A DNA stretch of 64,000 nucleotides from SIG575 sp964507395 (GCA_964507395.1 CAZDQE010000002.1:35574-99573); one strand, 5' to 3'. Numbered from the stretch's first letter, positions 8,440 to 17,357 are shown. Numbers and translations are program-made. The notes: generated by a model not told the origin, from the sequence alone.

Positions 8440-9312
8440 TTATCTCCTTTTGGCGTTGTATATAATACCGAGTTTCACAGGCTTGTAGCTGAGCTTTGCT
8501 TTCCTTAAGCCTTCAAGTCCCATGTCCTCTTCGCGGTTTACAAAGGTATAAGAGGAAAGCTCATTCTTCGCAAATTCGCGGTTGATCATGGGATAAGCTC
8601 CCCGAAGGTCTGAAAATGCCTTTTCAAAATGAGTGCAGAAGGTGTCCTCACTCAATTTTTCACCGAGAGTCCATGCAACGACCTCGCCGTCAACGCGAAG
8701 AGCTCCGCCTGTAAAGCCGAAAGCCGTGAAATTATCAAAGGCTCTTTTTATAACATCAAGCTCAGTGTCAACGCCGTCATCGATTTTATCCTCATTTTCC
8801 TCTATCCATTTTTCCGTCATTCTTATGCAATCTGAAAGATTTTTCTCTGTCAGACTTTCATAAGTCCAGTTATAATTTTTCTCGAAATATTTGATATGGT
8901 TCCGCTTGGAATGGTATTTTTTACCTTTAAGCTCCGCTAAATCCTCAACAAGATAGATGTAATCTGCCGAGTCCCTGTTTTCTCTGAACTCAAACATATC
9001 GGGAAATTCTTTTTCCATAAACTTTACATCTTCGGGAAGAAGTCCGTAAAAATTCAGGCTTTCTTCTTCCAGCAGTTCTTCGATAATTTTCTTTCTGTCC
9101 CCGTTGCCCTGCGGAAAGCAGTAGTTGAATTTTCCGTTTTTACCGCCTCTCGTTACAAGACAGCCATGGGCAAAGGCAACTGTAAGATTATATTCTGGTC
9201 CCCAGTTAAAAAAGGAGTTTAAACACATCTGACAGTTGTCCCCTGTCACATACTTCAAAAGTTCTCTGATTTTCTCCGCGTCATCAAGTTCGGGGGTTTT
9301 AAATTCCAACAT
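8440..9312 (-). CDS. DUF2156 domain protein (LPG-synthase C-terminal-like)
   Basis: A 290-residue soluble protein of the DUF2156 family, a double-GNAT-fold domain related to the catalytic part of MprF-type lysyl-phosphatidylglycerol synthases. The motif KYHSKRNHIKYFEKNY at about residues 132-147 is characteristic. Unlike MprF it has no membrane segments. It probably transfers an acyl or aminoacyl group, but substrate and product are unknown. Standalone versions are common in gut Clostridia and Bacteroidetes. It is 3 bp from both tmk-side and GNAT-side neighbours, so it sits inside one operon with another acyltransferase. Confidence 0.85.
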   Translation of the reverse strand: MLEFKTPELDDAEKIRELLKYVTGDNCQMCLNSFFNWGPEYNLTVAFAHGCLVTRGGKNGKFNYCFPQGNGDRKKIIEELLEEESLNFYGLLPEDVKFMEKEFPDMFEFRENRDSADYIYLVEDLAELKGKKYHSKRNHIKYFEKNYNWTYESLTEKNLSDCIRMTEKWIEENEDKIDDGVDTELDVIKRAFDNFTAFGFTGGALRVDGEVVAWTLGEKLSEDTFCTHFEKAFSDLRGAYPMINREFAKNELSSYTFVNREEDMGLEGLRKAKLSYKPVKLGIIYNAKRR

Positions 9313-9315
9313 AAA

Positions 9316-9981
9316 TTAAAGAATCCTTTCGATGCTTGTCCTGATTTCCTCTGCAACAGACTCAATGCTTCTTGCATTTTCGCCCTCTGCACAGTCGATT
9401 CTCACCCAACCCATTTTTCCCGATGCGTAAGCTGCCGCTTCTCTGCAGGCATTGAGATAAGCTACGTTTGCCTCGTGGACATCCTTTTTGCTCTCGTTGC
9501 CCTCATATCTGCTTGTCATCAGCTTCTGTGAAATCTCAACGGGCATATCAAGGTAAATTACAAGGTCAGGCTTCGGTATTCCTATTTTATTATACTCAAA
9601 ATCTTCAAGCCATTCAATGTAAGCATCCCAGTTTTCCCTCGGCTGCTTGATCATCTGGTGGTATGCGTTTGAGGTCGTGTAGCGGTCCGCAAGAATCACC
9701 CTGCCGCTTTCGTAATCGTCTTTCCATATAGTTTTAAACGATGCAAAGCGGTCTACCGCATAAAAAGCCGATGCCGCATAAGCGTTTACGTCCTCGGGAT
9801 TTTTGCCGAAAGTTCCTGCAAGATACATTTTTACAAGTGCTGAAGATTCTCCGTCATAATTGGGAAGTTTAATCTGCTTATATTCAAGCCCTCTTCTTTT
9901 TACCTCTTCTGCGAGAAGGTTTATCTGAGTTGACTTTCCGCTGCCGTCAAGTCCTTCAATAACAATAAGCTTTCCTTTCAT
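9316..9981 (-). CDS. tmk: Thymidylate kinase
   Basis: A 221-residue dTMP kinase that phosphorylates dTMP to dTDP in the dTTP pathway. The P-loop GLDGSGKST is at residues 9-17, the DRYTTSNAYHQ motif corresponds to the DR(Y/F) substrate-binding block, and PDLVIYLDMPVEIS is the usual strand before the LID. The LID region (SRYEGNESKKDVHE) is slightly unusual but of normal length. It is the first gene of the minus-strand run; the 200 bp upstream region is shared divergently with htpG. Ribosome site AAAGGTGT-like, weak. Confidence 0.9.
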   Translation of the reverse strand: MKGKLIVIEGLDGSGKSTQINLLAEEVKRRGLEYKQIKLPNYDGESSALVKMYLAGTFGKNPEDVNAYAASAFYAVDRFASFKTIWKDDYESGRVILADRYTTSNAYHQMIKQPRENWDAYIEWLEDFEYNKIGIPKPDLVIYLDMPVEISQKLMTSRYEGNESKKDVHEANVAYLNACREAAAYASGKMGWVRIDCAEGENARSIESVAEEIRTSIERIL

Positions 9982-10132
9982 ACCTTTACACCCTTTTTCC
10001 TCATTTTACTTCAGTTTATTATTATAGCAAATATATCCTCATTTTACAAATGATTTTTACTTTTTCTGCCATTTTAACAATCCGTTAATAATTTTACCTA
10101 TATTGTTTAACAAATATGGTTTATATTTACCT

Positions 10133-10159
10133 TTAGCACTCGAAAAGCGAGAGTGCTAA
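10133..10159 (+). promoter_or_regulatory. CIRCE operator (HrcA binding site)
   Basis: An exact CIRCE inverted repeat, TTAGCACTC-N9-GAGTGCTAA, 24 bases before the htpG start. CIRCE is bound by HrcA, repressor of groESL and dnaK operons. Its location in the 5' untranslated or promoter region predicts heat-inducible, HrcA-repressed htpG. I could not assign a convincing -35/-10 pair upstream. Confidence 0.95.
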
Positions 10160-10182
10160 AATCGTTCTACGGAGGCTTTAAA

Positions 10183-12057
10183 ATGGCTAAAAAACAGTTT
10201 AAGGCAGAATCAAAAAGACTTCTCGACCTTATGATCAACTCAATTTACACTCACAAGGAAATCTTCCTTCGCGAAATTATATCAAACGCAAGCGACGCAA
10301 TAGACAAGCTGTACTATCACGCACTTTCCTCAGGTGACACAGGTCTTTCACGTGATGACTTTGAAATTTATATCGAAGCAGACGAGGAAAAGGGAACAAT
10401 CACAATTTCCGACAACGGCTGCGGTATGACTAAAGAGGAGCTTGAAAACAATCTCGGTACAATCGCAAAGAGCGGTTCTCTTGCTTTCAAGCAGGAAAAC
10501 GAAAAGAATGAAGAAATCGACATTATCGGTCAGTTCGGTGTAGGCTTCTACTCCGCATTCATGGTCGCAAAAGAGGTTACTGTTTTTTCAAAGGCTTACG
10601 GCGGAGAAAAAGCTTACAAATGGCATTCACAGGGTGCTGACGGCTACACAGTGACAGAGTGTGAAAAAGAATCACACGGCACAAAAATCGTTCTTATAAT
10701 CAAGGATGATACAGAGGAAGAGAACTATTCATCTTTCCTGAATGAATACACACTCAGACATCTTATCAAGAAATATTCCGACTATATCCGCTATCCCATT
10801 AAAACGGAAATCACCTCTTCACGTATGAATGAGGAAACAAAGGAATTTGAAGAATACAAGGAAATCACAACAATCAACAGCATGGTTCCCTTGTGGAAAA
10901 AGAATAAAAACGAAATTTCAGACGACGAGTACAACGAATTCTACAAAACGAACTTCGGTGATTACTCAGAGCCGCTCAAGGTTATCAACACATCTACAGA
11001 GGGCACGGCAACATACAACGCACTCATCTTCATTCCCTCAAAGGCTCCTTACAATTATTATAACCGCGATTTTGAAAAGGGACTCAGACTTTATGCCAGC
11101 GGTGTGCTTATTATGGATAATTGCACTGACCTTGTCCCCGACCATTTCAGCTTTGTAAGAGGACTTGTCGATTCTCAGGACCTGTCGCTCAACATTTCAC
11201 GTGAAATGCTTCAGCACGACAGACAGCTTAAGCTCATTTCCTCACGCCTTGAAAAGAAAATCAAGGCAGAGCTTCTCTCAATGCTCAGAAATGACAGAGA
11301 GAAATATGAGGAATTCTACAAGCAGTTCGGACTCAATCTCAAATACGGTCTTTACAGCGGCTACGGCGAAACTACCGAACTGCTCAAAGACCTGCTCATG
11401 TTTGAATCAAGCTGCGAGGATAAGCTCACAACGCTTGAAGAATATGTTTCAAGAATGAAGGAAGAGCAGAAATACATCTACTACGCAACAGGCGAAAGCA
11501 AGGAAAAGATTTCACGCCTTCCTCAGGCAGAGGCTGTCATCGACAAGGGATATGAAATCCTCTATCTCACTCAGGATGTTGATGAATTCACTCTGAAAAT
11601 CCTGAACAAATTCGACGAAAAGGAATTCCGCTCAATTTCTGCTGAGGATTTGGGCCTTGAAACAGATGAAGAAAAGGAAGAGGCTAAGAAAAAAGCCGAT
11701 TCAAGCCGTGAGCTTCTCGACTTTATGAAAGAAAGCCTTGACGGAAAAGTAACAGAGGTCAGACTTTCAACAAGACTTAAGAGCCACCCTGTTTGCCTCA
11801 CTGCAAAGGGCGAGCTTTCACTTGAAATGGAAAAGGTTCTCAACGCTATGCCCAACGACACAAGCGTAAAGGCTGAAAGAGTGCTTGAAATAAACGCAGA
11901 GCACAAGGTTTTTGCATCTCTTACATCACTCTTTGAAACAGACAAAGACACAGTTGCAAAATATGCACGTCTTCTCTATTCACAGGCACTTCTTATTGAA
12001 GGTCTCGGAGTAGAGGACCCCGTTGAGTTCTCGAACCTCATCTGCGAGCTTATGTAA
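10183..12057 (+). CDS. htpG: Chaperone HtpG (Hsp90 family)
   Basis: A 624-residue Hsp90 homologue, the normal bacterial length. The N-terminal GHKL ATPase domain shows EIISNASDAIDKL, DNGCGMT, GTIAKSG and GQFGVGFYSAFMVA. The middle domain has NISREMLQ, with the Arg that senses the gamma phosphate. The C-terminal dimerisation domain ends without an MEEVD tail, as expected in bacteria. ATG 10183 is preceded by GGAGG at ten bases; an upstream in-frame start at 10153 would lie inside the CIRCE element and is rejected. It is monocistronic, with a hairpin 90 bases downstream. Confidence 0.97.
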   Translation: MAKKQFKAESKRLLDLMINSIYTHKEIFLREIISNASDAIDKLYYHALSSGDTGLSRDDFEIYIEADEEKGTITISDNGCGMTKEELENNLGTIAKSGSLAFKQENEKNEEIDIIGQFGVGFYSAFMVAKEVTVFSKAYGGEKAYKWHSQGADGYTVTECEKESHGTKIVLIIKDDTEEENYSSFLNEYTLRHLIKKYSDYIRYPIKTEITSSRMNEETKEFEEYKEITTINSMVPLWKKNKNEISDDEYNEFYKTNFGDYSEPLKVINTSTEGTATYNALIFIPSKAPYNYYNRDFEKGLRLYASGVLIMDNCTDLVPDHFSFVRGLVDSQDLSLNISREMLQHDRQLKLISSRLEKKIKAELLSMLRNDREKYEEFYKQFGLNLKYGLYSGYGETTELLKDLLMFESSCEDKLTTLEEYVSRMKEEQKYIYYATGESKEKISRLPQAEAVIDKGYEILYLTQDVDEFTLKILNKFDEKEFRSISAEDLGLETDEEKEEAKKKADSSRELLDFMKESLDGKVTEVRLSTRLKSHPVCLTAKGELSLEMEKVLNAMPNDTSVKAERVLEINAEHKVFASLTSLFETDKDTVAKYARLLYSQALLIEGLGVEDPVEFSNLICELM

Positions 12058-12147
12058 ATTCAGCATTAACAAAAATTTTTGGTGCATATGACGGAAAAAG
12101 AGCAAACATAATTTCGTGCAAGGGGTTTTTAGAGGTCCCCTCAAATC

Positions 12148-12195
12148 AAAATCCCCCGCGTACCGCTTCATTCCGAGTGTGACGAGGGGGATTTT
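12148..12195 (+). terminator. Probable terminator after htpG
   Basis: Arms AAAATCCCCC (12148-12157) and GGGGGATTTT (12186-12195) enclose a loop with an inner CGT/ACG pairing. The following tract is TTTTGGG, so termination may be moderate. The stretch 12196-12370 holds no gene, only a short repeat at 12213-12228 shared with 47293-47308. Confidence 0.6.
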
Positions 12196-12370
12196 GGGTG
12201 CAGAACACAGAATTCGGGTCTGCGGCGCAATTTTATAATATCACCGGTTTTGGATTTTATATAAAATTACAATGCATCGCCCGTAATTAATTTTGCACCG
12301 ATTTTAATTACCGCAGAGGAAAAATCACGTGAATTTTCTGTAAACAATTTTTTATAATTTTTTGTTTTAA

Positions 12371-12399
12371 TTGACAAAGCTTTCCCCTCTTGATACAAT
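12371..12399 (+). promoter_or_regulatory. Promoter of the CDP-alcohol phosphatidyltransferase gene
   Basis: TTGACA (12371-12376), 17-base spacer, TACAAT (12394-12399). A GAGGAGGG ribosome site follows before the ATG at 12428. Confidence 0.85.
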
Positions 12400-12427
12400 T
12401 TTATCAGGATGTGAGGAGGGATAACAG

Positions 12428-12970
12428 ATGAAAAAAAATCTTGCAAATATCGTCAGTCTCAGCCGTGTTGCAGGTGCAATCGTTCTATTTTTCTGCAAAA
12501 GTTTGTCAAAAACCTTTCTCGCGATTTATATTTTCTGCGGTTTTACCGACCTTATTGACGGTCCTATCGCAAGAAAAACAAAAAGCACCGGCACTTTAGG
12601 CGCAACTCTCGACACTGTTGGCGATGTCCTGACCTATCTTGCGCTGACAAAAATTCTTATTCTGCGCAAGCTTGTCCCCTTGTGGATTTTAGTGTGGATT
12701 TTGAGTGCGGGTTCAGTTTTCGGTGCCTGCTCCTTCATATCAAAAAAGAGATTCAACAAATTTTATCTGCCCCATACATATCTCGGCAAAATCTTCGGCG
12801 GTTCAGTTTTTGTTCTGCCTCTCGCAATGCAGTTTATGCCCGGTTACGCGTGGATGAGCGTTATTTGTTCAATTGCCACCGCCCACGCTCTGGAGCTTGT
12901 GTATATTCAATTAAAAAGTGATGAGGCTGAGGATTTTGTGCCTTCGGCTTTACACGTCAAAAAAGTATAA
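12428..12970 (+). CDS. CDP-alcohol phosphatidyltransferase family protein
   Basis: A 180-residue integral membrane phospholipid synthase. The full catalytic signature D44-G-x2-A48-R49-x8-G58-x3-D62-x3-D66 is present; these Asp residues bind Mg2+ and the CDP-lipid. About five or six hydrophobic helices follow. The family includes PgsA, Pss and cardiolipin-type enzymes; which alcohol is used cannot be told here. It is monocistronic with its own consensus promoter and has no lipid-synthesis neighbours. The C-terminus is a short charged cytoplasmic tail. Confidence 0.88.
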   Translation: MKKNLANIVSLSRVAGAIVLFFCKSLSKTFLAIYIFCGFTDLIDGPIARKTKSTGTLGATLDTVGDVLTYLALTKILILRKLVPLWILVWILSAGSVFGACSFISKKRFNKFYLPHTYLGKIFGGSVFVLPLAMQFMPGYAWMSVICSIATAHALELVYIQLKSDEAEDFVPSALHVKKV

Positions 12971-13057
12971 AAGAACGTGGCTTGTGCCGCAGGTCCGAAA
13001 TTCATCATTCATTTAAAAACAGAAAAGCACAGAACACCTACAAGGTTTGCATTAAAA

Positions 13058-13099
13058 AATCCCCTTCGTGATTCTCTTGAGAATAACACGTCGGGGATT
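13058..13099. other. Long imperfect intergenic hairpin
   Basis: Outer arms AATCCCC/GGGGATT, middle CGTG/CACG and inner ATTCT/AGAAT, with small internal mismatches. On the minus strand it is followed by ATTTTTT, on the plus strand only by AAAATTT, so it would terminate minus-strand transcription best although no minus-strand gene is visible here. It may still end the gene at 12970. The surrounding 12971-13257 holds no gene; 12983-13000 is a copy of a dispersed short repeat. Confidence 0.5.
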
Positions 13100-13257
13100 A
13101 AAATTTGCATAAAAAACATGGAATTGATGTTTTATACAAAAAAGTAAGGCACCGCGCTTTGAGAAAAATTGCAATGCCTTGATATGGGGTACGTTCATTA
13201 TATAATGAAAAAACTTTTATTTCAATATGTGCGCGACGAAAAAAAAATATTTTTCTC

Positions 13258-13286
13258 TTGTCACATTTTTCATTTTGTGATATAAT
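13258..13286 (+). promoter_or_regulatory. Promoter of the HTH-protein gene
   Basis: TTGTCA (13258-13263), 17-base spacer, TATAAT (13281-13286), preceded by TG at the -10 (TGATATAAT). Confidence 0.8.
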
Positions 13287-13345
13287 AGAGCGAATATTAT
13301 TCTCATTTGAAATTAAGAAGCCACCGACCGCGAAAGGAGAAAGGT

Positions 13346-14797
13346 ATGACAACTTTCAGCAAGAAGCTTTCAAGCATCATCAAAAACAAAAAGATACCCA
13401 TATACGTTCTGGCTAACAAGTGCGATGTCGACAGAACACACCTTTCGCGCGCTCTCATGGGAGAGAGAAATCTGTCCCCGGAGGCTTTCGGAAGACTGGC
13501 GGAAAGCCTTGAGCTTACCCCGACTGAGGACAGAAAACTCCGTCTTCTTTTTGTAGGTGATAATTTCGGCGTTAACAGATACGGTAAATATGTGGACTTC
13601 ATAAACAAGCTGTCACATATTGACGAGGAAAACGCCAAATTAAAGGCAACAGGCAGTCTTATCAACATATCCCTTGATTTTATTGACAACACTCTCACCT
13701 TCTCGGACCCTCTCGACACAGCAAACACTCTTGACTACATCATCAGAAACGAGCTTTTCTCGAACAACGGAAAAAGCCGTATTTATACAAATATTCCGTC
13801 TAAAATCATCTTCCCTCTTCTCAAGAAAAACATCGAAAAGCTTCCCTCCGGCTTTGATTTCAGACATCTTATCTCAATCAGCAGCGAAAAGGAATACGAC
13901 CTTGACGTGATTCTGAACGTTGTGCGTTTTATGAATTTCGGCTGCATTACTCAGTATTATAATGCTCCGTCAACTCCCGATGAGCATATTGACCTGCTTT
14001 ACCCCTTCTACGTCATTACGGAAGAATTCACCTTCCTTAGCAGTGAGAATTTCGAAAGAAGTCTGATAATCAAGAACACCGACTTTGCCGACCTCAACGC
14101 GAAAAGCTTTATTGACAAAGCAAAAAGTGCAAAAAAATACATCAATATCTATGAGGACGTTCTGGACTGCAAGGAAAACTGCAAGGAGATCCATTCTCTC
14201 GGCTTCGACACCATCATCAGCTTCGGCACCTTCTGCGGAACGCTTTACATGAGCGAAGACATGTGGGATCAGATCGCAAAGCCTGACCTTCCCGGAAGAG
14301 AATATCTCATTAAATCTACCTGCGAGTACTTTTCACAATTCGGAAAGCTCTTTAAAAATTTTTCTTTTCTCTATACAAAGGAAAGTATTGATGAATTCGT
14401 TTCAACAGGCATCGTCAAAAACATACCCGTTGAGTATGCCGTTCCCCTCACCGTAGAAAACAGAGTGAAGATTCTTGAAGAATTCAAAAAAATCGTTACA
14501 GATAATAATTTTCACATCATAAAGGACGGTTTTCTCGGAAACACAAAAGATATTTCCATTGAGGTTTACAAAAACGAAGCAGGTGACAGCCAGAAGCATC
14601 TTACATTCTTCTCTGCAACGGAAAATGCTCCCACCCATTATCTCGGAAACATCGGCTGCAACATTGACGAGCAGAACACAATTGAGGATTTCCTTGAATT
14701 CACAAGATATTTTACTGTTTCGGGTGCTTGCTACAACACCGCAGAATCACTTGCGATTATTGACGACGCAATAGAAAAGTGTAAAAGTGAAACATAA
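13346..14797 (+). CDS. XRE-type HTH protein with large unknown C-terminal domain
   Basis: A 483-residue protein. Residues 1-65 form a phage-repressor-type helix-turn-helix (FSKKLSSIIKNKKIPIYVLANKCDVDRTHLSRALMGERNLS), so it likely binds DNA. The remaining 400 residues match no family I recognise: mixed alpha/beta, rich in Asn, Asp and Phe, with no transmembrane segment. The shape suggests a sensor domain attached to a DNA reader. I set the start at ATG 13346, behind GAAAGGAGAAAGG; a longer in-frame form starting 39 bases upstream lacks a ribosome site. The next gene, a Big2 membrane protein, has its own promoter. Function unknown. Confidence 0.65.
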   Translation: MTTFSKKLSSIIKNKKIPIYVLANKCDVDRTHLSRALMGERNLSPEAFGRLAESLELTPTEDRKLRLLFVGDNFGVNRYGKYVDFINKLSHIDEENAKLKATGSLINISLDFIDNTLTFSDPLDTANTLDYIIRNELFSNNGKSRIYTNIPSKIIFPLLKKNIEKLPSGFDFRHLISISSEKEYDLDVILNVVRFMNFGCITQYYNAPSTPDEHIDLLYPFYVITEEFTFLSSENFERSLIIKNTDFADLNAKSFIDKAKSAKKYINIYEDVLDCKENCKEIHSLGFDTIISFGTFCGTLYMSEDMWDQIAKPDLPGREYLIKSTCEYFSQFGKLFKNFSFLYTKESIDEFVSTGIVKNIPVEYAVPLTVENRVKILEEFKKIVTDNNFHIIKDGFLGNTKDISIEVYKNEAGDSQKHLTFFSATENAPTHYLGNIGCNIDEQNTIEDFLEFTRYFTVSGACYNTAESLAIIDDAIEKCKSET

Positions 14798-14823
14798 TGC
14801 AACACAAAATCACAAATAGTTGA

Positions 14824-14852
14824 TTGAATTTGTGCATATAATATGGTAAAAT
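14824..14852 (+). promoter_or_regulatory. Promoter of the Big2 membrane-protein gene
   Basis: TTGAAT (14824-14829), 17-base spacer, TAAAAT (14847-14852). Confidence 0.65.
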
Positions 14853-14887
14853 ATGGTTGATTATTATATTAGGGAGGAAACTTAAAA

Positions 14888-16099
14888 TTGAAAAAGTTTT
14901 CAGTTAAATTAATTTCATTCTTTTTCGCATTGTTTATCGCAAGCTCTACAGTTTTCGCTGTAACAGCCGCAGTAAATGAGCAACAGACAGGCACAAAAGC
15001 TCCCGCACTTCAGCTTGCGGACAAACTCACGGGAAACAATTCCGTAAGGGCAGTTTCACCAAATGAAGAAGGCGAAGAGCCTGCAATCGCAATTTCAAGC
15101 GAGCATCTTTCAGTAACAAAAGGCAGAAGGATTCAGCTTACTGCAACAGTTACGGGTGTCAGTGAAGCACCTGAAATTACATGGACATCTTCAGACACAT
15201 CTGTAGCAACCGTTGACAAAAAAGGCAGAGTCAGAGGCAAAGAAGCCGGCAAGGCTATTATCTCCGCTTCATGCGAAGTGAACGGTAAACAGCTCAGCGC
15301 AGATTTCTCTCTCAACGTAGTTACAAGCTCCAACCTTATCAAGGACCTTCTTGAAGAATATCAGGTTCTTTCCTATCAGTACAGCTACATCGACGACTAT
15401 TATTACACAAACGACAAGGAAGCATGGCAGTACAACTTCGGCTACGGCCCCATTTACGATATTGCCGCTCCTTATATTCTCCTTGAATATGACTATGTAC
15501 GCGTTTTCTTCACATACGAAGAAAAGGACTGGATGATTCAGCTTTGGAAGGGTCAGTACGGACTTATCTTCTACGGCGCAGAAATCGGCATCTACAACAA
15601 GGAACACAGCGAAGAAGCTGACAACATTTTCACCTTCTATTCTTGTCCCCCCGAAGAGGATTGGATTCAGATGGAAATGACTCTCTACCATCAGCAGCTT
15701 GACGGCTCTTACAAGAGAGAATTTACAAGACCCTACGGCGATTACTGGTGGTGTACAGGCTTCAAGGACGGTCACCTGAGAATTGAAGAGCCTGCTGATG
15801 AGCTTCGTATGGTAGGCAGACTTACACTCAAGGACGAGGAAATGGCAAAGCTTTTTGCTGAAGGACTTGTAGCATGCGGCTTTGACACAGTTGACAGTCA
15901 GGACGCGGTTGATGACGATTCCTTCTACATTGAAGGCAAGGATGTTTACCTTCAGTGGCAGAATATCAACGAAGCTGAAAACACAATGCCCATCAAAGTC
16001 GGTGCCGGCTTCATTATCACCTCCAACATCATTTCCTTCATCCTTTCAATCCTTTCATTATTCTCACTTATAGGCATCGGCACACTCTTCTTAATCTGA
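14888..16099 (+). CDS. Exported Big2-domain protein with C-terminal membrane anchor
   Basis: A 403-residue surface protein starting at TTG 14888, justified by AGGGAGGAAAC nine bases upstream and a good signal peptide (KKFSVKLISFFFALFIASSTVFAV). Residues about 65-150 form a bacterial Ig-like group 2 domain (LSVTKGRRIQLTATVTG, WTSSDTSVATVD, GRVRGKEAGKAIISA). A Tyr/Trp-rich region of about 200 residues of unknown fold follows. The last 30 residues are strongly hydrophobic and would anchor it in the membrane with almost no cytoplasmic tail. No enzyme motif seen. A perfect 16-bp terminator follows. Confidence 0.7.
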   Translation: MKKFSVKLISFFFALFIASSTVFAVTAAVNEQQTGTKAPALQLADKLTGNNSVRAVSPNEEGEEPAIAISSEHLSVTKGRRIQLTATVTGVSEAPEITWTSSDTSVATVDKKGRVRGKEAGKAIISASCEVNGKQLSADFSLNVVTSSNLIKDLLEEYQVLSYQYSYIDDYYYTNDKEAWQYNFGYGPIYDIAAPYILLEYDYVRVFFTYEEKDWMIQLWKGQYGLIFYGAEIGIYNKEHSEEADNIFTFYSCPPEEDWIQMEMTLYHQQLDGSYKREFTRPYGDYWWCTGFKDGHLRIEEPADELRMVGRLTLKDEEMAKLFAEGLVACGFDTVDSQDAVDDDSFYIEGKDVYLQWQNINEAENTMPIKVGAGFIITSNIISFILSILSLFSLIGIGTLFLI

Positions 16100-16180
16100 T
16101 AATTCAAATAATTTAAAAGGAGCTGTGTCAGGAGTAACACAAATCGTCCCTGAGATGTAAGAATGAATTTGATGTGAATT

Positions 16181-16216
16181 AAATGCCGCCTTCCTCTGAC
16201 GAGGAAGGCGGCATTT
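16181..16216 (+). terminator. Strong terminator after the Big2 gene
   Basis: Perfect 16-bp stem (16181-16196 with 16201-16216), four-base loop TGAC, arms beginning AAATGCCGCC and ending GGCGGCATTT. Rest of the gap 16217-16422: a repeat segment (16253-16336, see separate entry) and nothing else recognisable. Confidence 0.85.
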
Positions 16217-16252
16217 TCGTAAAAAATGTCAGAAGGAAAGATAAACAAAGCA

Positions 16253-16336
16253 TGACTACCTCTCAGTCTTTTTGCTTCGCAAAAATCCGACTCCCCTCGC
16301 AAGCGTAGCCAAAGCTTACCGTTAATTTCGGTGTGA
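16253..16336. repeat. Dispersed intergenic repeat, copy 1
   Basis: Two blocks are shared with 21205-21272. Block A (16253-16285) matches 21230-21262 at 31 of 33 positions. Block B (16316-16336) matches the reverse complement of 21205-21225 at 20 of 21 positions. The blocks are rearranged relative to each other in the two copies. Confidence 0.75.
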
Positions 16337-16422
16337 TTTATCAGAATGTTTTATATATTACGTAGTGTTAAGATTTATACAGGGGAATTTTTAGTTTAAA
16401 TTAAGAATACCAAGCTTTTTGT

Positions 16423-17295
16423 TTACTTTATTTCTTTTATCAGCTCGTCTGTGTATTCGGGTATTGCCTCCTTGTGTGAAACCACAAATGAAGCAAGACG
16501 GTTGGCTCTTTCAAGTCCGGTTTTTACATCAATGCCTTTAAGGTAATTATAAAGGAAACACGCACACATACTGTCTCCTGCACCGACAGCGGAAACCACA
16601 TCGGTTTTTATGCCGTTAACAGAAATGTTTTTTCCGATTTTTCTGCCTGAAATTTCAGCGCCGTCCTTATCGCAGGTCAGCAGGACAATATCAATGCCGT
16701 ACTTTTCCGAAAGCTCCTCTTTGTTTTCCGCGAAGCCGCTCTGCACAAGAAAATCATACTCTTCTCTGTTGATTTTCAGAATGTTACAGACTCTGAGGCT
16801 TTCCTCAATAATCTCTCCTGTATAGTAGCTTTGTCTTAAGTTCATGTCATAAAACACAATGGGGAAATCTACTTTTTCAAGAAGCTTTTTAAGCGATGCC
16901 GAGGTTGCTTCCGACCTTTGGGCAAGGGTTCCGATATAGAAAACATCGAACTTTTCTCTCTTTATTTTTTCAATGATTTCATCTGTAATTTCAATGCAGT
17001 CATAGGCTGACACCATACTGAGGTCATAAGCGGGCTCTCCGTCAGAGTAGGTTATAAAGCATTTCCCTGTAGGCTTACGGCTTTTGAGTACATAATCCTT
17101 CTTCACGCCGAATTTTTCCGCCTGTTTCAGGGCATCTCTTCCCCATTCGTCGTCACCTACTGCGCTGAGCATGTACCCTTCTGCCCCCAGCTTTGACAGA
17201 TGTGAGCAGAAATTCATTGGAGCACCGCCCAGAATGCTCTCATCTTTCGCCGTATCAACATCAAAAAGTATTTCACCAAATGCTAAAATTTTCAT
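16423..17295 (-). CDS. PfkB family carbohydrate kinase (fructokinase-like)
   Basis: A 290-residue ribokinase-fold sugar kinase. It starts MKILAFGEILFDVD, has GGAPMNFCSHLSKLG (PfkB signature 1 region) and ends with VVSAVGAGDSMCACF, where the Asp of GAGDS is the catalytic base. The pattern most resembles bacterial fructokinases, but the sugar is not proven. ATG 17295 is preceded by AGAGGGATGTAAG; a TTG 18 bases upstream is not supported. It has its own promoter (17319-17347), divergent from the T-box promoter. Confidence 0.87.
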   Translation of the reverse strand: MKILAFGEILFDVDTAKDESILGGAPMNFCSHLSKLGAEGYMLSAVGDDEWGRDALKQAEKFGVKKDYVLKSRKPTGKCFITYSDGEPAYDLSMVSAYDCIEITDEIIEKIKREKFDVFYIGTLAQRSEATSASLKKLLEKVDFPIVFYDMNLRQSYYTGEIIEESLRVCNILKINREEYDFLVQSGFAENKEELSEKYGIDIVLLTCDKDGAEISGRKIGKNISVNGIKTDVVSAVGAGDSMCACFLYNYLKGIDVKTGLERANRLASFVVSHKEAIPEYTDELIKEIK

Positions 17296-17318
17296 CTTAC
17301 ATCCCTCTTTCAAAGTAC

Positions 17319-17347
17319 AGTATAACTGATTATCTGAAATTTTTCAA
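17319..17347 (-). promoter_or_regulatory. Promoter of the PfkB kinase gene
   Basis: Minus strand: TTGAAA (17342-17347), 17-base spacer, TATACT (17319-17324). It is back-to-back with the T-box promoter. Confidence 0.75.
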
Positions 17348-17357
17348 CGAAAAAATG

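Noticed and set aside
10153..10182. In-frame upstream start for htpG
   Set aside because: It lies within the CIRCE element and lacks a ribosome site; ATG 10183 has GGAGG at proper distance.
13098..13352. 84-codon minus-strand frame over a promoter region
   Set aside because: It covers the HTH gene promoter and a hairpin; no ribosome site and low-complexity content.
15269..15775. 168-codon reading frame opposite the Big2 protein gene
   Set aside because: Antisense shadow within a real coding region with promoter, ribosome site and signal peptide on the plus strand.
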